Assembly (NCBI GenBank): GCA_947247005.1
Contig: OX365955.1
Span: 10,001 to 74,000 of the forward strand
Source of the DNA: Spisula solida
Taxonomy: Eukaryota; Mollusca; Bivalvia; Venerida; Mactridae
Length of the DNA stretch: 64,000 bases
Direction: 5' to 3'
Shown here: one piece after another, positions 33,681 to 47,095 of the stretch
Numbering within the stretch: the first letter of the stretch is position 1
Layout of the letters: each line of letters opens with the position of its first letter
Program-made: the position numbers and the translations under genes
The notes under the pieces: model-generated
The model's input: only the letters and a program-made list of their open reading frames with translations
The model's database searches: none
Told to the model about the DNA's origin: nothing

Positions 33681-34597
33681 AAAAGTCCAGATGCTAGACT
33701 ATTAGAACTACCTTTTGCCTTCACGAGCTCTAGTATTATGATGGATCCGTCGTGGTGTGATTTAAATGAGTCAGAACTTTGCTATTGCGTCTCAGAAACA
33801 TTGTTACAATACCCATATCTTTTTTGAAATCCATTAGCATTGAATGTGGCCTCCTCAGATATAGTACTTCAGTACTTTGATTTATACATATTGTTCGTTG
33901 TTGCAGAGTCTGATTATACTCAGTAAAATCTTGGAGTTTGTATTCGTCTACTTTGTTTTCAGTTGATATAAATTTATATTTCCTTTTTGACAACTGAAAG
34001 ATCCAAGATAAATTTGTAGTTAAAATAGTTTATTGTAAATTGTTAAAGAATGATGATAGTTCTCCAGCATGGAGCTGAGCCTTATATAGCGTCTGGTTGC
34101 CCCATATGTTTCCATGGACTCGTGTCCACGAGAGACCAAAAACAACAACAAAATATCTTGGTACATGGTAAGACCTTAAATGTATAAATCCTACTTGAAG
34201 TCCAAGAAAATAGCTTAATGGTGCAAGATAGGAAATATTTTAAGAGTCAGCACAAAGTAACATTTTGTTAATCTGCACTATCATTGTCCATGTAAAGACA
34301 GATAATAAATGTATTAGCCAGGTAAATTGGCTATCACTAAACAACAGTAAGTTGTCAATAGAGAGACCTGATTGATTCACAAAAACTAGCTGTATAGGAA
34401 TTAAGGTAATGTAATAATTATGTTGATAGTAAACAACAGTTACTCCAGATAGCAACTTACATAATTATGAGAAATTAAGGAGAAATAATATAAACAATTC
34501 AACAGTCAAATTATGATAAAATTACACTGTGAAGTACCTGAATTCGGTTAGCTGGTACCTGAGTTAACTTGTACTGGTATTTATTATTGTAACCGGT
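33681..34597. other. Non-coding stretch
   Basis: No gene or repeat is recognised. Minus-strand frames at 33736-33993 and 34240-34455 have no supporting features. Confidence 0.4.
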
Positions 34598-34733
34598 CTC
34601 AACGAATCCACTCGTTCGCTCGTCCTGCACAATATCTTCCTTCTTTATTTATATAGCAGGGCAAGTAAGATTTGGGGATTTTCTTCTTTGTCTATATTGC
34701 AGGACGAGTGCTTTTAAAAATATTTGTTGAGGC
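34598..34733. repeat. Short inverted-repeat element
   Basis: ctcaacgaatccactcgttc..cgtcctgca on the left is mirrored by tgcaggacgagtgc..tatttgttgag on the right. The arms are about 30-35 bases with a length difference. A MITE remnant is likely. Confidence 0.5.
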
Positions 34734-35029
34734 CTGTATTATATGTTTCTCAATATATCGTAATAATTCCTTATTTTTGCGTGTTTGAACTGTCTTTGAT
34801 TCGTGTTCTTATAATGTATGAATATTATAAACATATTGCAAATTGTGGTTACCGAGAACTGAATGGACGTAACGCTTGCTTTCAAAATTTAATGATGTGT
34901 TTTCATTAATCAGTTATCAAAATTAATAATAGCATATAAAATAGCAGCTATAGGTATCATTTATAAGACAAAATACATTGATATTTGATAAATAGGATGC
35001 CCCAGCTGAGGTAAAAAAATAGCGCCCCA

Positions 35030-35450
35030 TCGGATTCTCCTTGAGATACTTCGGGAGATCAGGGCGGATGCACCGGTGTTCACACCGGAGAGGACTATAG
35101 GCTTGCCCTCCGTCCGTCAGTCAGTCCATCTGTCTGTTTGTCTGTCTGTCCGCTGAAATCTGGATCCTGACATAACTCAAAGAGTTTCCAAGCTAGGTTT
35201 ATGAAACTTGATATGTGGAAAGGGGGCAATAAGGGGATTATACACGTCTAAAAATAGTTTGATTCTGACAATAATTGTGGTTGCTATGGATATGGAAATA
35301 CTTCAAAATGTGGGATCCTGCCATAACTCAAACAGTTTACAAGCTAGATGTATGCAACTTGGTATAAGGAAAGGAGTCTGTAAGGAAATTGTGTACACTT
35401 AACTATTTTTAGTTAGTAACTAACTCTAATGAGTCAAACCAGTTCTGTTC
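35030..35450. repeat. Dispersed repeat with CYGTCYGT tract
   Basis: Contains ccgtccgtcagtcagtccat, ctgtctgtttgtctgtctgt and two units of tggatcctgacataactcaaa / tgggatcctgccataactca about 140 bases apart. Such units are common in bivalve intergenic repeats. No coding sequence. Confidence 0.5.
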
Positions 35451-36900
35451 CACCTTCAAAGAAAACAGTATAAATCTCCCATTTGTCTGTTCATAGTGTC
35501 ACTAAACAACAAAAAATGTCACCATTATTTTAGTACATTGCAATATATTTTGGTAGCCCTGAGCTGTGTTTAAGAGTTTACTTCGTGTTTGTTTTGAATT
35601 TTAGTATAGAATATAGTGTTATGCTGTGTACTGCTGTGCCTTTATCATAATCACATCTTCATGGGAATTCTGTGCGTCAATAAACACCTGTCTTGACTAG
35701 CAATACCATCAAACTGCCAGGCACGAACCAGCAGATTTTCAGGGGTTCTCCAGTATTTTCCTCATAGGGTGAGTCCTGATCGGACGCCAGTCTCAATATA
35801 CATGAACATATGTTAATCACATTTCTTTCAAACCAATCGGGGGTTTAAATCTCATGCAGGGTGGTAGTCTGTGTTTTTTAATTGACTATATTATAAATGT
35901 CACCACCATTAACACGAAATATTCTTTGCATATGATTTTGTATTATGTAGCGTACTAAAAAGTATATATGAACGAAATGACAAATTCATGCTTTACGTCA
36001 TAAATGCCCTAATTCCGTTAATGTCATTCCCAGAATAGATGATGTGACGTGATTAAGGTATTGTCCAAGTATATTCGATCCCTATCCCCTTGTATAGGAG
36101 ACTTTATATGTAGGATAAAGCCACAACAGAAAGTATTGGTTATATACCGCCAATAGCATTGCAAGTCCCTGTAGAATTGCGTTTAAATTTATCGCCAAAA
36201 AGTATATTTTCAAGAAGGATTATTAAGGCAGAAAAAGTGGTTGGGACCATTGGTCACCAAAGCCCTTAATAGGTAAACAATTCTAGATAATAATGTACAA
36301 TTTTGTATTCTTTATATGTAACTTCGTTTGTAGACCTGATGAAGTGCATTTTTGTATTATCATAAAATTTAACACGAGGGTGAAAATAATGCATGTATAA
36401 TTTCTTGTACATGCATGCAAATATACATTACAAATCCCTGGACGTTTGCAAATATAGACAAGCATTATATTGACTTCGCCGGCCATCAAAGTGACGGAAT
36501 TGCATAATTATGCAAAAACATTTTTACTAAAAATAGCAAATATTAAAACTAATAGAAAATAACCACACATGGTCCGCCCATGCAGCTAGTAAAATTCCAT
36601 GATTCTCTTTGAGTTGACCCCTACGTTTAATCCGATGTTCGCTTCTCAAAGTCCACAGTCAGCTGAAAATCTCTTGTAATAGAGATGTGTACGCGATATA
36701 CGATGTGAGGTTAGAAAGCGGATAACAGCTAAATGTCTGAGGGGTGTTCTCAAAGATACGGATGACTACTACGAAGTACAATGTATAAATTTAATGGTAT
36801 GCACAGGCACATAAGTATTCTTACACATAGAACAATACACGCACACTTCAGATTGAGATGGTATAATGATACAAACAGGTCTCTAAATTGGTTGTTCTCA
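35451..36900. other. Non-coding stretch
   Basis: I see no gene, no splice-flanked exon and no clear repeat in this 1.45 kb. Confidence 0.4.
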
Positions 36901-37400
36901 CAGAAGTTTATTCAAAAGTTAATTTAGAAGATAATTCGAAATTTAAAATGCGAATTAACTCCTGACAGAGAAGTCAATTGCATTGGTCTGCGACTGTTTC
37001 TGACACACTCGTAGACTTTCAGGAAAGTTGGTGCCATTTGAACAAATGATATTTTTGACCTCTAGGGACCCGTAGAAGTCCATAGCATTGTTCTGCGACT
37101 GTTTCTGACACCCTCACAGACTTTCAGGAATGTTGGTGCCAATTGAGAAAATGACATGTTTGACCTCTATGGACCCTTAGGAGTCCATAGCATTGGTCTG
37201 TTGCTGACACCCTGGCAGACTTTCAGGTTTGTTGGTGTCAATTGAGAAAATGATAATTTTGACCTCTATGGATCCTTAAGAGTCCATAGCATTGGTCTGT
37301 GACTGTTTCTGACACCCTCGCAGACTGTCAGGAATTTTGGTGCCAATTGCGAAAATGACATTTTACCATTATTTCGAATTAACTTCTGAATAAACTTCTG
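36901..37400. mobile_element. 500 bp TIR element containing a ~105 bp tandem array
   Basis: The left end cagaagtttattcaaaagtt is mirrored by the right end aacttctgaataaacttctg, and both continue into an aattcgaaat block. Between them cattggtctg starts at 36981, 37086 (one mismatch), 37191 and 37290, giving four units of about 105 bases. Non-autonomous; no coding capacity. Confidence 0.75.
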
Positions 37401-37920
37401 AATTAACTTACAACAATACCAATATTTTAAAATTACCCAAATACATAAATTGTTGTTAGCACATGGTCATTTCACGGAAATTGGACCTGAGCCAAATTTG
37501 ACATTTCGTGACTCCACCCCTTTATGTAATTTTAAAATTCCTTTGAGACCACCTTTCGATTTTAATCCGCTCATCCACTCTCCATGTTCACATCGGTTGA
37601 CGTGTATACATCTCTATTAGGTGCACAATATTGAAACCGAATCAAACTACTGTCAGTGGAAAAATAACTGTCTGAAATATTTGTTTCAAATCTTTGTTTT
37701 TTTTGTAACTCAAGTGTGCTGTCAGTACAACAGCTCTCCTTATTCTTTGAATAATCAAGCTAAAAACAAGTACAAATGTATTTCATACTGATTTTTTATG
37801 AAAACAACTATGAATAAAAGACAAACACTGTTAAGTAAATCATAAACAATTTTATTGTAATTGTCTCATCATTGCCAAACAGAAAATCTTTCTATGTTGG
37901 ATAGTGAGATAGTTTATTCA

Positions 37921-39297
37921 AGAACAAGAGGATCATGGATCCTGTGGCACTCACCTGCTGAACATGATCAAACTTGAACTAAACTTGATAAAGGTTAAAG
38001 CAAAAGTGTGCCCTACAGAGTGTTAACAAGGTTTTGCTATTATTTGACATATTGACCTAGTTTTTAACTCCACATGCCAAAACTTCAAGTGTGACCTTAA
38101 GGTCATCAAGATAAACATTTTGACCACAGTTGATAAAGATTAAAGCAAACATGTGGCCTCAAGAGTGTTAATAAGGTTTCCTATTATTTCACTTGTATAT
38201 ATTGACCTTGTTTTTGACCCCACATGACCTAACTTCAAACTTGAGCTAGATTTCATTGAGATACAACTTCTGGCCAAAAGCAAAAATGTGGCCTCCACAG
38301 TGTTTACAAGGTTTTTCTATTATTTGACCCATTGACCTAGTTTTTAACCCCACATCAACCAACTTCGAACTTGACCTTAGGATCACTAAGATAAACATTT
38401 TTACCAAACATGATGAAATCTAAAGCAAACATGTGGCAACTAGAGTGTTAACACAGTTTTCCTATTATTTGACCTTTTGACCTTGCTTTTGACCAAAGAT
38501 GATCCAACTTCGAACTCGACCTTAAGGTCACCAAGATAAACTTTTTTTTTACCAAACTTCATGAAGATTAAAGCAAAAATGTGGCCTCCAGATAGTTAAC
38601 AAGGTTTTCGTATTATTTGACCTTTTGACCTAGTTTTTGAACCAACATTACCAAACTTACCTAAATTTGATTAAGATACAACTACTGACCAAGTGTGATG
38701 AAGATCAAAGCAAAATTAAAAGTGCAAGAGTGTTAACGGTGAAATGGGGCAGGTGAGCTAAAAACAATCTAACTTTTTTTTTTAATTAAAGGACAATAAA
38801 CCAAGAAGGCCTTTGCTGATTTGGTCTTTAATTGAACTTGGAACTTGTCCTAGATTTAATGCCCATAAACATTCTCACTAAGTTTGAAGATACTCAGATG
38901 AAAACTCTTTGCACTAGAGAACAGACAAGGTTTATTTCACATTTATTTTGGTAATTATAGGACCATAACCTAAGAAGATCTATATTGATTTGGCATATAA
39001 ATGAACTTGGCCTAGGTATTATGCTCATACACATTGTAACTAAGTTTGAAGACAATAGAATGAAAACTGTTTAAAACACATTTAACCACGAATCACATTT
39101 TTTGGTAATAAAGGACCATAACCCAATAAGGCCAAGGCAAACATTGTGACCAAGTTTAAAAAATATTAAGTGAAAATTATGACCTCTAGAGTGTTAACAG
39201 TCCAATTGTTGAGGGCCCAAAGCGCACAGTGGACGACGGACAAAAGGGTGATCACAATAGCTCACCTTGAGCACTTCTTGCTCAGATGAGCTAAAAA
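37921..39297 (+). mobile_element. TGACCT-rich element(s) with hairpin ends, two in tandem
   Basis: The first copy runs from acaagaggatcatggatcct, a short hairpin, through ggcactcacctgctgaacat to caggtgagctaaaaa at about 38751-38765. A second, diverged copy ends at ctcagatgagctaaaaa (about 39297). Inside are about 170-base tandem units of the type ttgacctagtttttgacc, caacttcgaacttgacctta and accaaacttcatgaagatta. The layout, with fixed ends, short terminal hairpins and core tandem repeats, resembles the pearl-like / Helentron-associated elements of bivalves. That family assignment is inference. Confidence 0.7.
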
Positions 39298-41287
39298 TTT
39301 AAGTATGTTATAAATATATATTAAAGGGTGTATAGCTATGATTTATTTCATTGTAGGACCTTCTCAATATGAAACATACTTAAGGCAATTCCCAACTCTT
39401 AATGTTTTCTGTACAAGAGGTATCAAACACCTGAAGAACACACTCATAATAGTGATTGTGCAAACCCATAACAGTTTTGCTCTGCTAGTTTTCAAGATAT
39501 TTTTAGATTTTGGTGAAAACCCCTAAAAACTGATGTTTGCATTTCACCGAAAACGTTGGCATGCACGAAATTTCGTATGTATGGAATCACAGGATAACGT
39601 TTGTTTTAGACTCTGCATGTTATATGTATTTTTAAATGATATTTTAAAATATGCAATTTTTCATTTTTAAGTTATACGAAAAAAAAAGTTGAACAACATA
39701 TATTTTCGTACATGCAACCTTTAGAGTAACTGTTATAGAAGTTTTATTCCAAATTTCATGGCAGTTGCTCGGCTAGATTTTTTAATTGACACTTTAATGA
39801 TTTTGGAAATGTTGAAAACAGGAGAGTTTACAAAATTTATTAACGTTTTGAATAGTATTACGTTGTATCCAGTTCTCACGATAATTTGTTTTTGAAAAAT
39901 GTGTATATCTAAAGATAAGCCCATGCTCTTTTGCATTAGCTAGTCTATATTCTTACGAAATAAATGCAAAAGGACATTCCTCTAAAGTAGTCGGGATGCT
40001 TGCGCATGCTATTACGTTTCACATACGTTGTAGCTAATATTCGCGAGTGTTAGTGTTTCAACGTTTGGAATAAATGGCACATAAAATTTCAGATATAGCT
40101 TTATTCTGCAAAATTATTATAGTATAATATAGTAATAACTTTACAGTAAATTTGCAATTTTAAGACATGAGAACATGCTGACACATCAATTTTAAGTTTT
40201 TCGTACTATTTCATCATGGTAGTCAGACGCTTTCAATACGTCTTATTTACACACATTTCTAAACTTCCGCTCAACTGAAGAGTTGAGAATCACCTTAAGT
40301 CTTCAACTTCATATAGCAGCATAATTATCGGTTTTACCGCATATGTGCATGTATATTTATTACTATATATGCATGATATATATAATCATGTAAAATGTAT
40401 TTAATTATGAATATCAAATAACATATTTTAATATACATAGAATATAAACAAATTAACAGGCGTAAGTTTACTCAAAAATCAACATACATTATATGTATAG
40501 TAATGTAATATGCATCTGTTATAAAGTAATAACATACCAATTAAAATGTAACAACTTTACAAGTGAACTAATAAACATAATACAATGTATAATCAATTAA
40601 AAGAAAAGTTCACTTTTTAAAAGGGACAATCAAACCTGTCAGGATACTAGTATAGCAGAGACTTTGACATGATCCTGACCTTTATGCATGAATATATTAC
40701 AAGGTTCTTGCGTTGAATATATAAGTTTCCACTAGCAAATCGTGCAATATCGGTTGTTTAGATTTGTGTTGGTATTAAACCTTGAGCGTCTTCGTGATAC
40801 TGCCCGGTTAAGAAAACATACAGCCGGGGTTATAAATATATAAGCTGTTAAATTGTGCTAATTGAAGGTTGAGAGTCATGTTAAATTCTCTGGACTATAC
40901 TACAGTTGTTATAAAGTCTACGTTTGGGTGATAATATATATATAACCTAAGCAATAAGTTCTATGACTTAGACAGAAGAGAGCTGTGAGTGACAACAAAC
41001 AGTTTTTACATGGCAAATAGAACAAATCACAATTAGTTCCAGTCTTACGTATACAATCTAGTGCATTAGTACACTTTCCAATTTATATAAATATATGAAC
41101 AATAGTCAAGTACATTCAAAGAACATCAGTGCAAATTCATTTTTTTCTGAACAATTAGTCATATTGCAAGGAACACCTTTAAAATAAAATCTAGCACCAT
41201 AATTTAATAATTTATATGGAATACATAACTAACGGCAAATAAAGCGCTCATAAAGAAACACCAGCACAGGAAAGAAACACATGAAAA
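39298..41287. other. AT-rich non-coding stretch
   Basis: Nothing recognisable: no exon with splice sites and no tandem array. Very AT-rich from 40300 to 41250. Confidence 0.45.
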
Positions 41288-42917
41288 CTAGAGGGCAATT
41301 GGCCCTAAAGCGCTCACCTGATGACTAGCAGTTAAGGCAGAATCAGTTTTTGTTATGATACGACCTTAATATTTGATGTAGAATTTACAAATAAACACTT
41401 TATGGCCAGGTTTTATAAATATGAGGTAAACAATGTGATCTCTAGAGTATGAACAACGTTTTCTTTGACGTGATATGGTGACCTAGTTATAAACCCCAGG
41501 TGACCCAGTTACAAACCTGACCTAGATGTCATAGAGACAAACATTGCGACCAAGTTTCATAAAGATTAGGCAAAAAGCGTGACTATTGGAGTGTTAACAA
41601 TATTTTTCTTTGATGTGACCTGGTGACCTAGTTTTTGACCCAAGATGACCCAGTTACAAACTTGACATAGATTTCATAGAGACAAGATTAGGTAAACAAG
41701 AGGGCCCAAAGGGCCCTAGGTCGCTCACCTGTCGAATTTAACCTAGATTTTGTTAAGATGATCATTGTGACCAAGTTTTATACAGATTAGGCAAATATTG
41801 TGACCTCTAGTGACTACAAAAGGTTTTTATATGATTTGACCTAATGACCTAGTTTTTGACCCCAGATAAACCAATATCGGACTTGACCTAGATTTTGTTG
41901 AGATGATCATTGTGACCAAGTTTCGTAAAGATCAGGCCAAAACTGTGACTTCTAGTGACTACACAAGGTTTTTCTATTATTTGACCTTGTGACCTAGTTT
42001 TTGACCCCAGATGACCCAATATCGAACTTGATCTAGATTTTTTTGAGATGATCATTGTGACCGAGTTTCATAAAGATTAGACCAAAATTGTGACCTCTAG
42101 TGACTACGCAAGGTATTTCTATGATTTGACCTTGTGACCTAGTTTTTGACCCCTGATAACCCATTATCAAACTCGACCTAGATTTTGTTGTTATGATCGT
42201 TGTGACTAAGTTTCGTAAAGATCAGGCCAAAACTGGGACCTCTAGTGACTACACAAGGTTTTTCTATGAGTTGATCTTGTGACCTAGTTTTTGACCCCGG
42301 ATGACCCAATATCAAACTTGACCTAGATTTGGTTGTGTAGATCATTGTGACCAAGTTTTGTAAAGATTATGCTAAAACTGTGACCTCTAGTGACTACACA
42401 AGGTTTTTCTATGATTTGACCTAGTGACCTAGTTTTTGATCCCAGATGACCCATTATCGAACTTGACCTATATTTCATAGAGGTTCACATTGTGGCCTAG
42501 TTTCATTAAGATTATGTAAAAAATGTGACCTAAAGAGTGTTAACAAGGTTTTCTTTGATTTGACCTAGTGACCTAGTTTTTGACCCCAGATGAGTCAGTT
42601 ACAATCTTGACCTAGATTTTATAGAGGTTCACATTGTGACCAAGTTTCATTAAGATTATGTCAAAAATGTGACCTAGAGTGTTAACAAGGTTTTCTTTGA
42701 TTTGATGTAGTGACATAGTTTATGACACCAGATGACCCAGTTAGGAACTTGATCTAGATTTTATAGAGACAAACATTGTGACTAAGTTTCATAAAGATTA
42801 AGTGATAACTGTGACCTCTAGAGTGTTAACAGTCCAATTGTTGACGAAGGACGGTGGGCGTCCGACGCAGTGCGATCACTATAGCTCACCTTGAGCTCTT
42901 TATGCTCAGGTGAGCTA
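41288..42917 (+). mobile_element. TGACCT-rich composite element, one copy nested in another
   Basis: A first 5' end (actagagggcaattggccct, 41288) is followed at about 41696 by a second one (aacaagagggcccaaagggc). The units from 41700 to about 42480 use tgactacacaaggtttttct. The last units and the end (gagtgttaacagtccaattg, then ctcaggtgagctaaaaa at 42917) match the first type. This suggests insertion of one subfamily into another. The gggcccaaagggccc palindrome is the 5' hairpin. Several perfect TGACCTNNTGACCT pairs are present (e.g. 41992-42005, 42127-42140, 42417-42430). Confidence 0.7.
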
Positions 42918-44217
42918 AAAAACCAGACAAAGACCAACTTATGTCTATTTATAAGCAAAAGCACTGTCCTGAACTGATCAGTTTTGTGAAGAGTGTTTTT
43001 TCCCTTGTATATTACCAACATGGGTATTCAAAACTAGGATGACAGATAATTACACGTAGCATACATTGAAGCTATGCATGAAGTGTGCAATACGTTGTAT
43101 AAAAATGATGAACATGAAAGATTTCGAATAATTTGTTAAAAACAATTAAAATCTTTTAGGTGCATTCACACTTCGTATAACAAAAGAAATTAAGAATGTT
43201 CACTCAACGCATTTATAAAGCGAATCTGTCTTGCAGGGACTGCATGAGGTCATCATAATTTTGTTAATTAATTGTCTATGTGTAATTATTAATTTCTTGT
43301 TATCTGGCAAAATCTGTATTCCAACATGACCAAATATTTCGCCTAATTAGACAAAGAGCAAACATAGTGTTGTATAACGTTTGATATACAATGAAAGTGA
43401 CTTCACATCATTTTTATGATGTCATGCAGGTAAACAAGTAAAGTAAACTACATCGTCTTGCAAAGTAACACTGGTTTGATATATAACTGCGAGCTTAAAT
43501 CATGTTAGAATCAAATTAAATATTCAAAAGCTGTAGTATACCTTTGTTATACAATGGTTTGTCGTTAGGCCTTCGTGGTTAATACTTAAGCTTCAGAACT
43601 CCAAACCATTGTATAACAGCCGGTAAACTATGGTTTTTCAAAGTTTATTTCTAAGATATGCAAGATTCAAGTGACATGCATATCATATCATTATATTGTA
43701 CACATCAAAGAGCTAAACACACAATGATTTGAATGATGTAGCAAATCTCACAATATCTCGCAGCAATGTTCTGAAATCTTGTTTGTTTTCAAAACCTTGT
43801 ATCTCATGTTTTAATGAACACAGACCAAAACTAATAATTCTTTGCAATAAATATATTATTCAGCTTTACAATGATACCTCATTTATTGAAATCAGTCAAG
43901 GGATAAAACAATAGACATCAAAGAGTATTTTAATAGAAATTCAAAGTTTATCAGAAATTACCGGATTTTGCCTCATTCAAATCATATTGTTCTGAATTAT
44001 ATAAGAGGTAGACAAAAACGAGTTACGTCATACAATAGACGAATCTTCAAAATGAGACATTGGTCATTAAAAAAAGATGACAAACAAAACTTTTTATGCA
44101 AAGTAACAGAATCTGCTGCATGCTATTTTGCATTTTCTCCCAGCTTACAATTGAGTGTTTTTCGATATTTGTACACATATATGCGGTATTTTGCGTAACT
44201 AAGAACATTAATTCGCC
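42918..44217. other. Non-coding stretch with one perfect 15 bp inverted repeat
   Basis: gttatacaatggttt (43546-43560) and aaaccattgtataac (43603-43617) form a perfect stem with a 42-base loop, likely a tiny MITE. Otherwise nothing is recognised. Confidence 0.5.
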
Positions 44218-44438
44218 GGCTTAGAATTAGAAGGTAGTAAGTACTACTTACAACCTTATATGACTCATGCATATTCGAAATCTGCATCTCAAGGCACTTC
44301 TTATGAGCCTTTTTTCATGACAATCAGAAATTGCCATGTTGACTATGTTTTTCCATAAGTAAAGAGTAGTTTTCAGACACTTTTTTCTTGTTTTCTGAAA
44401 ACATTGATTTTGTACTTGTGACCTTCTAATTCTAAGCC
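44218..44438. mobile_element. 221 bp MITE-like element
   Basis: Terminal GGCTTAGAATTAGAAGGT (44218-44235) is a perfect inverted match to ACCTTCTAATTCTAAGCC (44421-44438). No coding capacity. Superfamily unknown. Confidence 0.8.
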
Positions 44439-44891
44439 AGGGATTGTCAATCATCAATCACTGGAACTATTCAGTCTCAAACATACTTCGAACCTGAAAA
44501 AGTACACTGTTTGTACGCAAACAGTATAAACATGTGCTACCGATATTTAAGTGGAAATCTGTAAAGATGGTTATGTTCTATACATTGTATGGTTTGCTGG
44601 ATTGAAAAAAAATATAGCAATTTATGATCCTCCCATGTCCAATCTGTAGAAAATCTAAATAAACCATATCAGTATGTGGTACATGCCTGGTAGTAATAAG
44701 CACTATATATATGAGACCGCATGTAACTAAAGTTGACAGTAAAACAACTTAACCCCACGTGGATCTGTCACTGACTCCGTCATAAGTCCACATACCCGGT
44801 CAGCAAGTCACACTTTCTGTGAGCGTATACATTCTATCAATTCCCAAGTCTAGAATACTGACTAGCACTAAACAATTCAACCATCTATTAT

Positions 44892-45080
44892 CTATATCAA
44901 ATAAATTTTTCCTTTCCCCTTTCCTTTGGTAGTTCCTTTTCCCATAGCTGAAGTCCCTTTTCCTTTTGCTGGACCCTTTCCTTTCCCGTTAGACTCAGTC
45001 TGTTTAGCGCTCTCTTTAGTCTTAGTCTGTTTAGCGCTCTCTTTAGTCTTAGTCTGTTTAGCGCTCTCTTTAGTCTTTTC
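44892..45080 (-). CDS. Terminal coding exon: lysine/glycine-rich tail, 62 codons
   Basis: On the minus strand a strong splice acceptor (attttttctttctgtttcag) ends at 45081, and the exon opens in phase 0. It reads EKTKESAKQ, then two more near-exact copies of the 9-residue TKTKESAKQ unit (27-base DNA repeat). A tail of GKGKGPAKGKG and KGTTKGKGKGK type follows, with a TAG at 44892-44894. Low complexity and strongly basic, so possibly nucleic-acid binding or disordered. The preceding exon appears to be 50961-51008, also phase 0. I do not recognise the gene. Confidence 0.6.
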   Translation of the reverse strand, partial: EKTKESAKQTKTKESAKQTKTKESAKQTESNGKGKGPAKGKGTSAMGKGTTKGKGKGKIYLI

Positions 45081-45133
45081 CTGAAACAGAAAGAAAAAAT
45101 TATATATACATGTACTAATATGGAAATAATCAT

Positions 45134-46016
45134 AACAAAAGGGCAGGCCCTAGGTCCCTCACCTATCGTAGTAGTTCATACATGCCCCTTAATGGTGACC
45201 TCGTCTAAAACCATTTACAACTTCTAAGAATCAAGTAAATGCATCCCCTATTGCATGTACAAGGTTTTCATATTGTCTAAATCAGCACCATGTAATTTAC
45301 ATCAAATAACACATATTGAAGTTTAAAACAAGTTTTGTCAATGGTTTGACCATATGACCTAGTTTTTGACCCCGATATCGAACTCCACCTAGTTTGTGTT
45401 GAGATGATCATTGTGGCCAATTTTTATAAAGATAGACCAACATTGAGACCTCTATAGTGATTACACAAGTTTTTTCTATGATTTGACCTTGTGACCTAGT
45501 TTTTGTCCCTGGATGGCCCAGTTGCGAATTTGACCTAGAGTTCATAGTGATTCACATTGTGACCAAGTTCCATAAAGATAAGGTCAAAATTGTGACCTCA
45601 TGTGACTACAAACGGATTTTCTATTATTTGACCTTGTGACAAAGTTTTGACCGCGGACGACCCAATGTCAAACTTGACCTAGATTTTTAGACTTGACCTA
45701 GATTTTGATCAGATGATCAGTGTGACCGAGTTTCATAAGATAAATTCGACATTGTGACTTCCAGTGACTACACAATGTTTTTCTGTGATTTGACCTTGTA
45801 ACCTAGTTTTTGACCCGATATCAACCTCAAACGAGATTGTGTTGATAGGATTTTGTGACCAAGTTCCATAAAGATTAGATCAAAATTGTGACCTCTAGTG
45901 TCTACACAAGCAAATTATGGATGGACAGACGGCAGACAGACGATGGACAAAGAGTGATTACAAAAGCTCACTCTGTCACTTTATGACAGGTGAAAAAGTG
46001 ACAGGTGAGCAAATAA
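45134..46016 (+). mobile_element. TGACCT-rich element, fairly complete copy
   Basis: Starts with acaaaagggcaggccctagg and tccctcacct and ends near gtgacaggtgagcaaataaa. Inside are about four units of ctagtgactacacaaggttt, gatttgaccttgtgacctag and catgatcattgtgaccaagt type. Located in the presumed last intron of the minus-strand gene, directly before its terminal exon. Confidence 0.65.
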
Positions 46017-47010
46017 AACAGAACAAGAGCTGTCCACAAATAGCGCGCTTCACTATTCTCAGTGCCATGTTAGAATAGTTTAAACATTATATATTCAAAA
46101 CAAAATGCTTCATAGCTCAGTCATTCTCAATAAGCGGGTGCAAATAGTGTTTGTGACGTCATGAGACATTTTTCAGAACTGCTATAATGTGCATATGATA
46201 TGCTTAATACCTGTCTACTATGATTGTGTACAAAGACAATTGTTGTAGCTTTTATAAGTACTGAAAACAAGAGCACCGCCTACGAGTGCTGGTTGCTCGA
46301 CTTTCTCATGCTTGATAGTACCCTTGCTCATCTGCGAGTGAATATTCTAAGAGTAACAAGGGCAGATTAATGTAGGTCACAGGGTTACCAGCCTTGTCAG
46401 TATGGACTCCCCTTGTGATGGTGAATGACTATGTTGAGTTTCAAGTAGATACCGTTGATGGTCTTTGAGAAATTGACATTTTCGTGTAAAAATTCAAAGT
46501 CAGAAATAAGGAATAACTTATAAAATGCTAGAAAGATTTGTTTCCTCTTGTCAGTAGATGTATGTCATCACATTCCACAAGTGTATTGACTTTCAAGTTG
46601 AAAGCTTTGATAGTGTTTGAGAAAATTCAGTTTATGTTTAAAATTTACCACTATGTTCGTGACTTGAAATATTCGTTACCATGTACACAACTAAATCAGT
46701 AATCAAATCCGTTGGTTGATTTTAATGCTCATTTTAAAGGCCTGCCATTTTATTCTGATGATATACTGCCATCATAGTTCATGCGGGTAATAATGCGGAT
46801 GAAAGGGCTATTATGTCGTAACGACGCATTTTACATAGGAGTGTGTGTCGTTGTGAAGGCAGGCGTATTAACACGTTGAGTTATTGTCGTTTCTTAATAG
46901 CCTTAATTAATAATGATAATCAAAATGGTTGGGAAATATGACACTTATGACCCTGTCTAACTTGCCATGAATGGGCATACACTCGAATACCTGGAAAAGC
47001 ATTTTATACA
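46017..47010. other. Non-coding stretch
   Basis: No coding sequence. Around 46260-46650 there are two diverged units with gttgagtttcaagtagat and ttgactttcaagttgaaagc that belong to another dispersed repeat. Confidence 0.4.
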
Positions 47011-47095
47011 TAGTGATATGGTGGGATTCGAACCCTGGTCTGACAAAAATTATTTTACATTGTATCGAGCGCTTTTCTGTCACAACCATTCCAAC
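47011..47095 (-). repeat. tRNA-derived sequence
   Basis: On the minus strand ccagggttcgaatcccacca gives a perfect B box in a T-arm-like stem. About 50 bases upstream ggttgtgacagaaaagcgct resembles the D-arm region with a poor A box. A canonical cloverleaf is not formed, so a SINE-type or decayed tRNA is likely. Confidence 0.45.
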
